Made by a program: the position numbers and the translations under genes
Assembly (NCBI RefSeq): GCF_031656215.1
Contig: NZ_CP134228.1
Coordinates: 2,747,001-2,811,000, forward strand
Reading direction: 5' to 3'
DNA length: 64,000 nt
From: Mesorhizobium koreense
GTDB lineage: Bacteria; Pseudomonadota; Alphaproteobacteria; Rhizobiales; Rhizobiaceae
Part shown: piece by piece, positions 23,213 to 30,647 of the stretch
Numbering within the stretch: the stretch's first letter is position 1
How the letters are laid out: each line of letters starts with the position of its first letter
Notes under the pieces: model-generated
Databases searched by the model: none
What the model saw: only the letters and a program-made list of their open reading frames with translations
What the model was told of the DNA's origin: nothing

Positions 23213-24538
23213 ATGGCAGACATCCGAAACGACTTTCTCGGCATCAAATCCCCGAACCCGTTCTGGCTGGCCTCCGCGCCGCCCACGGACAAGGAGTACA
23301 ACGTCGTACGCGCCTTCAAGGCGGGCTGGGGCGGCGTGGTATGGAAGACACTCGGCGAGGCGGGGCCGCCGATCGTCAACGTCAACGGCCCGCGCTACGG
23401 CGCGATCTGGGGCGCCGACCGCCGGCTTCTGGGCCTAAACAATATCGAACTCATCACCGACCGGCCGTTGGAGGTGAACCTGCGCGAGATGAAGCAGGTC
23501 AAGCGCGACTGGCCGGACCGGGCGCTTATTGCCTCGATCATGGTGCCCTGCGAGGAGGCAGCCTGGAAGGCGATCCTGCCTGTGGTCGAGGAGACCGGCG
23601 CGGACGGTATCGAGCTCAATTTCGGCTGCCCGCACGGCATGTCGGAGCGCGGCATGGGATCGGCCGTCGGGCAGGTGCCGGAATATATCGAAATGGTCGC
23701 GCGCTGGTGCAAGCAGAACACGCGCATGCCGGTTATCGTGAAACTGACGCCTAATATCACCGATATCCGCTATCCGGCGCGTGCGGCGAAGAAGGGCGGG
23801 GCGGACGCCGTGTCGCTCATCAACACGGTATCGTCGATCACCGCTGTCGATCTCGATACGTTCTCGCCGGAGCCTTCGATCGACGGCAAGGGCTCGCATG
23901 GCGGCTATTGCGGCCCGGCGGTGAAGCCGATCGCGCTCAACATGGTGGCCGAGATCGCGCGTGATCCCGAAACGCGCGGCCTGCCGATCTCCGGCATTGG
24001 CGGCGTTACCAACTGGCGTGACGCGGCCGAGTTCATGGCGCTCGGCGCCGGCAATGTGCAGGTCTGCACCGCGGCGATGACCTATGGCTTCAAGATCGTG
24101 CAGGAAATGATCGAGGGGCTGAAGAACTGGATGGACGAGAAGGGCCACGCCAAGCTCGACGATGTGATCGGACGTGCGACGCCCAACGTCACCGACTGGC
24201 AGTTTCTCAACCTGAATTATGTCGCCAAGGCGCATATCGACCAGGATCTGTGCATCAAATGCGGACGCTGCCACATCGCCTGCGAGGACACCTCGCACCA
24301 GGCGATCACGAACATGGTCGATGGGGTGCGGCACTTCGAGGTGATCGAGGCGGAGTGCGTCGGGTGCAATCTCTGCGTCAACGTCTGCCCGGTGGAGGAC
24401 TGCATAACGCTTGTGCCGCTGGCGGCAGGCGCGATGGACGAACGGACGAAGAAGAAGGTGTCGCCGACCTATGCCAACTGGACGACGCATCCGAACAACC
24501 CGATGGCCAAGGCGAGGGTGGCCGAACCGGCGGAGTAG
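23213..24538 (+). CDS. preA: Dihydropyrimidine dehydrogenase (NAD+) catalytic subunit PreA
   Basis: A 441-residue FMN enzyme. Residues 1-310 form a dihydroorotate-dehydrogenase-like barrel (NPFWLASAPPTDKEYNVVRA, then ELNFGCPHGM and the FMN-phosphate region GIGGVTNWRDAAEFMALGA). The C terminus holds two 4Fe-4S motifs, CIKCGRCHIAC and CVGCNLCVNVCPVEDC. With PreT it reduces uracil and thymine, the first step of reductive pyrimidine breakdown. AAGGAG lies upstream of the start. No hydantoinase or beta-ureidopropionase gene is in the window, so the rest of the pathway must lie elsewhere. Confidence 0.94.
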   Translation: MADIRNDFLGIKSPNPFWLASAPPTDKEYNVVRAFKAGWGGVVWKTLGEAGPPIVNVNGPRYGAIWGADRRLLGLNNIELITDRPLEVNLREMKQVKRDWPDRALIASIMVPCEEAAWKAILPVVEETGADGIELNFGCPHGMSERGMGSAVGQVPEYIEMVARWCKQNTRMPVIVKLTPNITDIRYPARAAKKGGADAVSLINTVSSITAVDLDTFSPEPSIDGKGSHGGYCGPAVKPIALNMVAEIARDPETRGLPISGIGGVTNWRDAAEFMALGAGNVQVCTAAMTYGFKIVQEMIEGLKNWMDEKGHAKLDDVIGRATPNVTDWQFLNLNYVAKAHIDQDLCIKCGRCHIACEDTSHQAITNMVDGVRHFEVIEAECVGCNLCVNVCPVEDCITLVPLAAGAMDERTKKKVSPTYANWTTHPNNPMAKARVAEPAE

Positions 24539-24676
24539 GGTTTCCGAGAGACGAAGCCGGGGGCCGGCGCTCAAATCATGGGATGACCATAGGCTGGGCG
24601 GCGATTTCCCTTGGCAGCGAAGGGCCACTTCGTTCATGGCGGTTCAATCGCGTAGCTCTGCATGAGAGGGGAGCGG

Positions 24677-25045
24677 ATGGGCGCCATCGAACTGAAACTG
24701 ATCGGCCGTATCGTTTTCGGCGTATTTTTCGTTATTGCAGGCATCCGCAATTTTGCGGCGTTCGGGGAGCGTCGACAGCTCAAGACGAACTATGGCTGGC
24801 CTCTCCCGGCACCGCTGCTTGCGATCGGCTTTGGCGTTCAACTCGTCGCCGGCCTCGCTCTCGTCTCTGGTACCGCGATTGTCTGGGCAGTCTTCGCACT
24901 GATCCTCTTCCTGGTTCTGGCAACGCCGCTCTACCACAATCTTTTTCTCTTTCGCGGTAAGGAGCGGGATCCGCATCTCTATCTGACACTGGTCAACATT
25001 ACGCTCTGCGCGGGGCTGCTGATGATCGCTGCCGAAGCGATTTAG
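24677..25045 (+). CDS. Small DoxX-like membrane protein
   Basis: About 122 residues with four hydrophobic segments (LIGRIVFGVFFVIAGIRNF, APLLAIGFGVQLVAGLALV, IVWAVFALILFLVLATPLY, LTLVNITLCAGLLMIAAEA). The layout and the HNLFLF spacing between helices 3 and 4 resemble DoxX/DUF-type membrane proteins. A GAGGGGAG Shine-Dalgarno favours ATG 24677 over the ATG five codons earlier. The function is unknown. It lies between preA and the Rrf2 regulator on the same strand. Confidence 0.75.
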   Translation: MGAIELKLIGRIVFGVFFVIAGIRNFAAFGERRQLKTNYGWPLPAPLLAIGFGVQLVAGLALVSGTAIVWAVFALILFLVLATPLYHNLFLFRGKERDPHLYLTLVNITLCAGLLMIAAEAI

Positions 25046-25095
25046 GCGAAATGCTGTGTCCTGGCTCCCGAAGGGCGGGCGATATTTACATTGCA

Positions 25096-25124
25096 GATAA
25101 AAATTATCCATGATATAAAATATC
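25096..25124 (+). promoter_or_regulatory. Two tandem 13-bp palindromes, likely Rrf2 operators
   Basis: GATAAAAATTATC (25096-25108) and GATATAAAATATC (25112-25124) are each perfect 5-3-5 inverted repeats whose start points are 16 bases apart. They lie 21 bases ahead of the Rrf2 gene start in an AT-rich patch unlike the surroundings. The overlap with the expected promoter region suggests autorepression of the regulator and its AhpD-like partner. Confidence 0.65.
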
Positions 25125-25145
25125 CATGAATAAGGGATCGGACCA

Positions 25146-25661
25146 ATGAAGCTCGGGGAAGGCGTAGAGGCGGCAATCCATTGCTGCGCGGTCCTGGCCT
25201 CGCTGGAGGACGGAGCGACCATGCCGGGCGCGGCTCTTGCTGAAGCGCACGGACTTTCACCGAGCTATCTTCTGAAGCATCTGAATGCGCTGACGACGGC
25301 GAAAGTGCTGGAGTCGCTGTCGGGTCCGCTCGGCGGCTATCGGCTGGCGCGCGAGCCGAAACGTATCTCGCTGCTCGATATCGTGCTCGCGGTGGAAGGG
25401 CCGGAGCCCGCCTATCGCTGTGCTGAAATCCGCCGAGGCGGTCCCAATCCGCTCCCCGCATCCGCCTATATCAAGCCCTGCGGTATCAATGTCGCGATGC
25501 TGAAAGCGGAGAAGGCCTATCGGGTCGCGCTCGCCGAAGTGAGGCTTTCCGATATTGTCGCCGATTTTATGGAGGACGCCGACCCGCGCTCGATCGCGCG
25601 AAGCTGCGCCTTCGTCGAGCGTCATCAACGATTGCAGAAATCCATTTCCAAACAAGGATGA
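25146..25661 (+). CDS. Rrf2-family transcriptional regulator
   Basis: A 171-residue winged-helix regulator: EAAIHCCAVLASLEDG near the start, the helix-turn-helix LAEAHGLSPSYLLKHLNAL, and the wing GPLGGYRLAREP. Cysteines at about residues 86 (YRCAE), 107 (KPCGIN) and 152 could hold a sensor cluster or act as redox switches, though the spacing differs from the three-cysteine IscR/RirA pattern. It precedes an AhpD-like peroxidase-type gene by 11 bases, and two perfect palindromes lie just upstream. The pair looks like an autoregulated oxidative or nitrosative stress response. The signal is not known. Confidence 0.86.
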   Translation: MKLGEGVEAAIHCCAVLASLEDGATMPGAALAEAHGLSPSYLLKHLNALTTAKVLESLSGPLGGYRLAREPKRISLLDIVLAVEGPEPAYRCAEIRRGGPNPLPASAYIKPCGINVAMLKAEKAYRVALAEVRLSDIVADFMEDADPRSIARSCAFVERHQRLQKSISKQG

Positions 25662-25672
25662 AAGGAAAGACA

Positions 25673-26131
25673 ATGCAACAGCGGATGAAATACCAGAGCT
25701 ATGCGCCGGAACTGATGAAGCAGGTCTATGCGCTGAACAAGGCCGTGGACGAATGCGGGTTGGAGAAGAGCCTGCTCCATCTCGTCAAGCTGCGCTCCTC
25801 GCAAATCAACGGCTGTTCCTTCTGCGTGGACATGCATAGCAAGGAAGCGCTTCGTGACGGCGATACGCAGCAGCGCGTATTCCTCGTCTCGGCCTGGAAG
25901 GAATCGCCTCTCTTCAGCGACCGTGAGCGCGCCGCCTTCGCCTACGCCGACGCGGTGACGAAGATTTCTGAACAGGGAGTGCCGGATGCGCTTTGGGAAG
26001 CGACCCGCCAGCACTTCTCCGAAGAGGAACTGACGAAGCTGACGGTCGCGATCGGGATGATCAATATCTGGAACCGCATCTGCGTCTCCTTCCACGTGCT
26101 CCATCCTGTCGAGCACGCCAAGGCCGCTTGA
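25673..26131 (+). CDS. AhpD-like carboxymuconolactone-decarboxylase family protein
   Basis: A 152-residue all-alpha protein with the AhpD-type active site NGCSFCVDMH (Cys48, Cys51, His55), plus the FSDRERAAFAYADAVT helix typical of the alkylhydroperoxidase-like subgroup. The CxxC pair and histidine suggest thiol-dependent peroxidase or reductase activity. ATG 25673 has AAAGGAAAG upstream. It follows the Rrf2 regulator directly, a frequent pairing, so it is probably the regulated output gene. Confidence 0.88.
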   Translation: MQQRMKYQSYAPELMKQVYALNKAVDECGLEKSLLHLVKLRSSQINGCSFCVDMHSKEALRDGDTQQRVFLVSAWKESPLFSDRERAAFAYADAVTKISEQGVPDALWEATRQHFSEEELTKLTVAIGMINIWNRICVSFHVLHPVEHAKAA

Positions 26132-26148
26132 GCGGTCACTCCCGACGC

Positions 26149-26457
26149 TCACACTTCCTTCGTATCGAAAACCAGAAGTTCGACGCCGCCGTCCGCGAAA
26201 TTTCCGAGGTCGGCGGCGGTTTTCTGCCCTTCCGGAGAGGCGAAAGCCGCCTGAATGGCTGCAACGGAATCGAAATAGAGCGTCGCGGCAAGATGATAGG
26301 CCGACGGGCCTTCAGGCGTGTTCACCCCGCCTTCGCTGACATCATATTTCTTCAGGCCCGGCAGTGTCTTCGCCAGCGGCACATGCGTTGCAAAATAATA
26401 TCGGTCGAAAGCCGCGGCGTCCTTAGGATGCTTGTAGAGCGCGATCAACTTGGCCAT
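26149..26457 (-). CDS. EthD-family protein (dimeric alpha-beta barrel)
   Basis: About 102 residues: KLIALYKHPKDAAAFDRYYFATHVPLAKTLPGLKKY is the standard EthD opening, with the paired YY and H positions kept. EthD was first seen in ethyl tert-butyl ether degradation; most relatives are of unknown function. The start at 26457 is set by AAGGAGGAGAG. It is convergent with the AhpD-like gene, 17 bases away, and divergent from dapA. Confidence 0.84.
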   Translation of the reverse strand: MAKLIALYKHPKDAAAFDRYYFATHVPLAKTLPGLKKYDVSEGGVNTPEGPSAYHLAATLYFDSVAAIQAAFASPEGQKTAADLGNFADGGVELLVFDTKEV

Positions 26458-26607
26458 TTTCTCTCCTCCTTCGACGGTGCTGGCGAAGCGTGGCGCAGCG
26501 CCGGGCATGGCGCAACTGCCTAATAGTCCATGCCTTGCCGCACCGGCACGGCAAGACTATGGTGCGGCGTTTCTAAACGGGCCAAGGCCCACAGGAGAGT
26601 TTTTTCG

Positions 26608-27489
26608 ATGTTCAGAGGTTCCTTCACCGCGCTCGTCACGCCGTTCCGGCAGGATGGGAGCCTCGACGAGAAAGCTTTCGCCGATCTGATCGAATGGCAG
26701 ATCGGGGAGGGGACGCAGGGCCTGGTGCCGGTCGGCACCACCGGCGAATCGCCGACGCTCAGCCATGCCGAGCATCGCCGGGTCGTCGAGATTTGCGTCG
26801 AGACGGCGAAGGGCAGGGCACCGGTCATCGCCGGCGCCGGCTCCAACAATACGAACGAGGCGATCGAACTGGCGCAATATGCCGAGAAGGTAGGCGCCGA
26901 TGCGGTGCTGGTGGTGACGCCCTATTACAACAAGCCGAACCAGCGCGGGCTCTACGCCCACTTCGCAGCGGTCGCCAAGGCGACGAAGCTGCCGATCTTC
27001 ATCTACAACATCCCTCCGCGCTCCATCATCGACATGACGCCGGAGACGATGGGCAAACTGGCGCACGACTTCAGGAATATCGTGGGGGTCAAGGACGCTA
27101 CCGCCAAGGTGGACCGCGTCACCGACCAGCGCATCACCTGCGGTGCTGACTTCATCCAGCTTTCTGGCGAGGATGCTTCGGCGCTCGGCTTCAACGCCCA
27201 TGGCGGCGTCGGCTGCATCTCGGTCACCTCCAATGTCGCACCGCGCTTGTGCGCCGAATTCCAGGAAGCCTCGCTTTCCGGCGACCGCGATCGCGCCATT
27301 GAGTTGCAGGACCGGCTGATGCCGCTCCACCGCGCTCTCTTCATCGAACCTAACCCGGCCGGCCCGAAATACGCGCTCTCGCGCCTCGGCCGTCTGGAGA
27401 ACGTCGTGCGTTCGCCGATGGTGACCATCGAGGCGGATACCGCTACCCGCATCGATGCCGCGATGAAACATGCCGGCTTGATCAACTGA
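26608..27489 (+). CDS. dapA: 4-hydroxy-tetrahydrodipicolinate synthase
   Basis: A 293-residue enzyme that condenses pyruvate with aspartate semialdehyde in the lysine/diaminopimelate pathway. The Schiff-base lysine is Lys162 (GVKDATAK), the catalytic tyrosine is Tyr133 (FIYNIPPRS), and the proton relay includes Thr44-Thr45 (GTTGES) and Tyr107. The length is normal. ATG 26608 follows CAGGAGAG; an upstream in-frame start would add a non-conserved tail. smpB follows 24 bases later. Confidence 0.95.
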   Translation: MFRGSFTALVTPFRQDGSLDEKAFADLIEWQIGEGTQGLVPVGTTGESPTLSHAEHRRVVEICVETAKGRAPVIAGAGSNNTNEAIELAQYAEKVGADAVLVVTPYYNKPNQRGLYAHFAAVAKATKLPIFIYNIPPRSIIDMTPETMGKLAHDFRNIVGVKDATAKVDRVTDQRITCGADFIQLSGEDASALGFNAHGGVGCISVTSNVAPRLCAEFQEASLSGDRDRAIELQDRLMPLHRALFIEPNPAGPKYALSRLGRLENVVRSPMVTIEADTATRIDAAMKHAGLIN

Positions 27490-27513
27490 TCTTCCGGCAT
27501 TACTTCCCGGCGC

Positions 27514-27987
27514 ATGGCCAAGGAAAAGAATCCCAATAGCAAGACCGTCGCGGAAAACCGCAAGGCGCGCTTCTCCTACGAGGTGCTCGACACCTACGAA
27601 GCGGGCCTTGCCTTGACCGGCACCGAGGTGAAGTCGCTGCGCGAGGGCAAGGCGAACATCCAGGAATCCTATGCCTCGGTGGAGGGTGGCGAGATCTGGC
27701 TGATCAACTCCTATTTGCCCGAATACCTGCAGGGCAACCGTTTCAACCATGAGCCGCGCCGGCGTCGCAAGCTCCTGCTCAACAAGCGCGAGATGTCGCG
27801 GCTGGCACAGGGCGTCGAGCGCGAAGGCATGACCATGGTGCCGCTGAAAATCTATTTCAACGAGCGTGGCCGCGCCAAGCTGCTGCTCGGACTGGCACGC
27901 GGCAAGAAACTGCACGACAAGCGTGAAACCGAGAAGGAACGGGACTGGGGCCGCGAAAAGGCGCGGTTGCTCAAGGAGCGAGGATAG
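27514..27987 (+). CDS. smpB: SsrA-binding protein SmpB
   Basis: A 157-residue tmRNA partner for rescue of stalled ribosomes. Conserved segments are present: [40 protein letters not shown], the loop with RKLLLNKRE and the C-terminal tail [20 protein letters not shown]. The dapA-smpB order is common in rhizobial relatives. The tmRNA gene itself is not in the window. Confidence 0.96.
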   Translation: MAKEKNPNSKTVAENRKARFSYEVLDTYEAGLALTGTEVKSLREGKANIQESYASVEGGEIWLINSYLPEYLQGNRFNHEPRRRRKLLLNKREMSRLAQGVEREGMTMVPLKIYFNERGRAKLLLGLARGKKLHDKRETEKERDWGREKARLLKERG

Positions 27988-27995
27988 CTGAGCGC

Positions 27996-28262
27996 TTAAC
28001 GCGTCTCCACCTTCTCTGTGAGCCAGGCCTTAATCAGTGATTGATAAGGCATGTCCCTCTTGTTGGCCGCGATTTTGATGCGTTCCAGCAGGCCTACCGG
28101 CAGCCGCAGCGAAATTGATGTCGTCAATGGTTTAAGATTGGGAAGCCGTACGGCTGCGGCCTTGCTCCAATCGACGTAATCCGTTGAATCCTTGGTTTCC
28201 CAGAAATGCCGCTCTTCTGCTTCATCATGGAAAGCTGGAATCGGTTTAATTTTCTTGCTCAT
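27996..28262 (-). CDS. brnA: BrnA-family antitoxin
   Basis: An 88-residue protein with an N-terminal toxin-binding part (AEERHFWETKDSTDYVDWSKA) and a C-terminal ribbon-helix-helix DNA-binding part (TTSISLRLPVGLLERIKIAAN). It neutralises BrnT and, with it, represses the pair. Its start overlaps the end of brnT by 17 bases, the usual brnT-brnA order. It is convergent with smpB. Confidence 0.87.
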   Translation of the reverse strand: MSKKIKPIPAFHDEAEERHFWETKDSTDYVDWSKAAAVRLPNLKPLTTSISLRLPVGLLERIKIAANKRDMPYQSLIKAWLTEKVETR

Positions 28263-28551
28263 GATACCAGGCGCGCTCCTTGCGATGCATGTCGCGGGCG
28301 GAAATCACGCGTATCAACGTTCCGGCCCGGCGTAATGTGAATGTGATATGAAGAGATCGGCCACTGTCCGTGCGTCCAAGCGCGTGAAGGCGAGCCTCTA
28401 TCTCACTATGCCTCTCGTCGGCCATTACCAGCAGCGGTTCGTTCAGGAAGACCTGCTCAGCTTCTGCTTGTCCGACATTGTGTTTGTCGGCGCTCTTTCG
28501 AGCGTTTCCTTCGTCCCAGTCAAACCCTTCGATCAGCGTCCAGTTGATCAT
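28246..28551 (-). CDS. brnT: BrnT-family ribonuclease toxin
   Basis: A 101-residue toxin: FDWDEGNARKSADKHNVGQAEAEQVF at the start and the C-terminal LIRVISARDMHRKERAWYHE, with the conserved arginines and ER motif. BrnT is a RelE-fold RNase that slows growth under stress. All expected parts are present. A perfect palindrome of 19 bases lies four bases before the start codon. Confidence 0.88.
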   Translation of the reverse strand: MINWTLIEGFDWDEGNARKSADKHNVGQAEAEQVFLNEPLLVMADERHSEIEARLHALGRTDSGRSLHITFTLRRAGTLIRVISARDMHRKERAWYHEQEN

Positions 28552-28555
28552 CTTT

Positions 28556-28574
28556 GTATATTACCATAATATAC
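28556..28574 (-). promoter_or_regulatory. Palindromic operator of brnTA
   Basis: GTATATTA, spacer CCA, TAATATAC: a perfect 8-bp inverted repeat in an AT-rich spot directly upstream of brnT. The BrnA antitoxin is a ribbon-helix-helix DNA binder that represses its own operon in characterised systems, so this is the most likely binding site. Confidence 0.7.
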
Positions 28575-28636
28575 GGAAAAATTCGTCAAGTGCAAGCTGA
28601 TGAAAGGAGACGCCCAAGGCCCCGCGCGAGATTAGA

Positions 28637-29299
28637 TCAATTCTCCAGAAACGCCGCCACCTCTCTGAAAACCTTGTCGAACATCGCCTCGGTCAGCACA
28701 CCCGTATTGGTGTTGTAGCGCGAGCAGTGATAGCTCGGGAAAATAGACAAGTTCCCCACCTCGTAGCGCTCGCCGTGCCGAAACGGGATTGCCGCCACGC
28801 GCTCGCCGAGCGCGCGCACGGTCGATTGGTGCGCGATGGCGCCCAGCGTCAGGATCGCCCGCAGATTGTCGAAGCGATCGATCGTGGCCGAAAGGAACCG
28901 CCGGCAGGTGGCGATCTCAGCGCCGACCGGCTTGTTCTGCGGCGGTACGCAGCGCACGGCGTTGGTGATCGCGGAGCCGATCAACTCCAGCCCGTCGTCC
29001 GGCCGCGCCTCATAAAGACCGCGCGCGAAGCCATGGGCGATCATGATCCGGTAGAGCAGGTTGCCGGCGTAGTCACCGGTGAAGGGTCGGCCGGTGCGGT
29101 TGGCGCCGCGCAGGCCGGGCGCCAGCCCGATGATCAGGAGCCGCACCGAGGCGTCATCCTCCGGCGCCATGAAAGTGGGGACGGGCGCGTTGTGCCATGT
29201 CGGCTCGCGCTCGCGCCACTCGGCTATGAAGCCGTGCAGGCGCGGGCAAAGCGGACAGTCGTGTTGTGGTTCTGCGGCCACGGCGGAAGCCGCTATCAA
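28637..29299 (-). CDS. Uracil-DNA glycosylase, family 5 (UDGb) type
   Basis: A 220-residue repair enzyme. The active-site motif GLAPGLRGANRTGRPFTGD is of the family 5 type, which lacks the acidic residue of family 4. Cysteines for a 4Fe-4S cluster are visible (C15, C18, then CVPP and CRRF). It removes uracil and some other deaminated bases. The start is TTG 29299, which overlaps the stop of the upstream NYN gene as TTGA; only this start keeps the first two cluster cysteines. The two genes are translationally coupled. Confidence 0.86.
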   Translation of the reverse strand: MIAASAVAAEPQHDCPLCPRLHGFIAEWREREPTWHNAPVPTFMAPEDDASVRLLIIGLAPGLRGANRTGRPFTGDYAGNLLYRIMIAHGFARGLYEARPDDGLELIGSAITNAVRCVPPQNKPVGAEIATCRRFLSATIDRFDNLRAILTLGAIAHQSTVRALGERVAAIPFRHGERYEVGNLSIFPSYHCSRYNTNTGVLTEAMFDKVFREVAAFLEN

Positions 29300-29877
29300 T
29301 AGGAATCATCCTCTTCGTCGGACGGTTCGGCACGCCTTGCCGGCCGTTCGGACGGATCGCGGCCGATATCCCCCTTGAGCGAGGCAAGGTCGAGGAAATG
29401 GTCGGCCTGCCGGCGCAATTCATCCGAGATCATTGGCGGCTGCGAGGCCATGGTGGAGACGATGCTGACCTTGCGGCCCCTGCGCTGCAATGCCTCGACC
29501 AGGGTACGAAAATCGCCGTCGCCGGAGAAAATGACGTAATGGTCGACGACATCGGCGAGTTCGAGCGCGTCTATCGTCAATTCGATATCCATATTGCCCT
29601 TGATCTTGCGGCGGCCGGTGGAATCCGTGAACTCCTTCGCCGGCTTGGTCACGACCTTGTAACCGTTGTAGTCGAGCCAATCGATCAACGGGCGGATCGA
29701 GGAATACTCCTGGTCCTCCACAAGCGCCGTGTAATAATAGGCGCGCAGCAGGTAGCCGCGCTTCTGGAAGCTGGCGAGGAGCTTGCGATAGTCGATATCG
29801 AAGCCGAGCGCCCGTGAGGTGGCATAAAGATTGGCGCCGTCGATGAAGAGTGCGATCTTCTCACGCGGGTCGAACAT
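29296..29877 (-). CDS. NYN-domain (LabA/PIN-like) putative ribonuclease
   Basis: A 193-residue protein with the three acidic motifs of the NYN fold: IALFIDGANLY (Asp13), KGNMDIELTIDAL and YVIFSGDGDF. The tail of about 30 residues is acidic. Proteins of this group are predicted metal-dependent RNases and are often found in the same neighbourhood of rhizobial genomes. ATG 29877 has AAGGAA upstream. It precedes the uracil-DNA glycosylase gene with a 4-base overlap. Confidence 0.85.
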   Translation of the reverse strand: MFDPREKIALFIDGANLYATSRALGFDIDYRKLLASFQKRGYLLRAYYYTALVEDQEYSSIRPLIDWLDYNGYKVVTKPAKEFTDSTGRRKIKGNMDIELTIDALELADVVDHYVIFSGDGDFRTLVEALQRRGRKVSIVSTMASQPPMISDELRRQADHFLDLASLKGDIGRDPSERPARRAEPSDEEDDSY

Positions 29878-30149
29878 GGCAAATTTCCTTCTCGCAATAG
29901 GCATTCAGGCAATCAGGATGCGAAATAACTCCCGTCTAGCATGCGCGAGAGGCACCCGTTTGGGAAATAGCGTCGGGAGGGCGGCATTCCAAGTGGAACG
30001 TGATTGCGGCAGCGTAAAAAGGGCAGCGCCGGCATAGCAGGCTGTACGTCGCTTCTGTTATGAGAGCGCTGTTGCTTCTTGAATTTGATTGCCGATCGGG
30101 TTATCTGACCGCCAATTCCCGGAACACCGATTGAACGAAAGGGGCGATG

Positions 30150-30545
30150 ATGGCCCGCGTTACCGTTGAAGACTGTATCGACAAGGTCGATAACCGCTTT
30201 GAACTGGTCCTGCTTGCCGGCCACCGTGCGCGTCTGCTTTCGCAGGGCGCGCCGCTGACCATCGACCGCGACAACGACAAGAACCCGGTCGTCGCGCTGC
30301 GCGAGATCGCCGACGAGACGCTGTCGCCGGGCGACCTCAAGGAAGACCTCATCCACTCGCTGCAGAAGCATGTCGAGATCGACGAGCCGGAAAGCGATGC
30401 GGCCGAGATCGTCGACCAGTCGGAGGCTGCCGTTGGCGAGGCCCAGAACGAGGAAGAGGGCATCGCCTTCGACCGCATGTCGGAAGAGGAACTCCTTGCC
30501 GGTATCGAAGGCCTCGTGCCGCCGGAAAAGAGCGACGATTTCTGA
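30150..30545 (+). CDS. rpoZ: DNA-directed RNA polymerase omega subunit
   Basis: A 131-residue omega subunit: [27 protein letters not shown] is the standard opening, and [12 protein letters not shown] follows. The C terminus is acidic and longer than in E. coli, as is normal for alphaproteobacteria. I take the second of two adjacent ATGs because AAAGGGG is then five bases away. It is followed by an intrinsic terminator and rsh, the usual order. Confidence 0.95.
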   Translation: MARVTVEDCIDKVDNRFELVLLAGHRARLLSQGAPLTIDRDNDKNPVVALREIADETLSPGDLKEDLIHSLQKHVEIDEPESDAAEIVDQSEAAVGEAQNEEEGIAFDRMSEEELLAGIEGLVPPEKSDDF

Positions 30546-30589
30546 TCTGGAATCCCGGAAATCCTGGTAAGGATTTCGTGCTTTACTGT

Positions 30590-30628
30590 AACATGCGCCG
30601 TGTCCCTACGCGGCGCATGTTTTGTTTA
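30590..30628 (+). terminator. Intrinsic terminator after rpoZ
   Basis: AACATGCGCCG pairs perfectly with CGGCGCATGTT around a 10-base loop and is followed by TTTGTTT. It ends 20 bases ahead of the rsh start, so rsh is either expressed by read-through or has a promoter inside this very short stretch or in rpoZ. Confidence 0.85.
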
Positions 30629-30647
30629 GCGATGCAGGAAATCGCCG

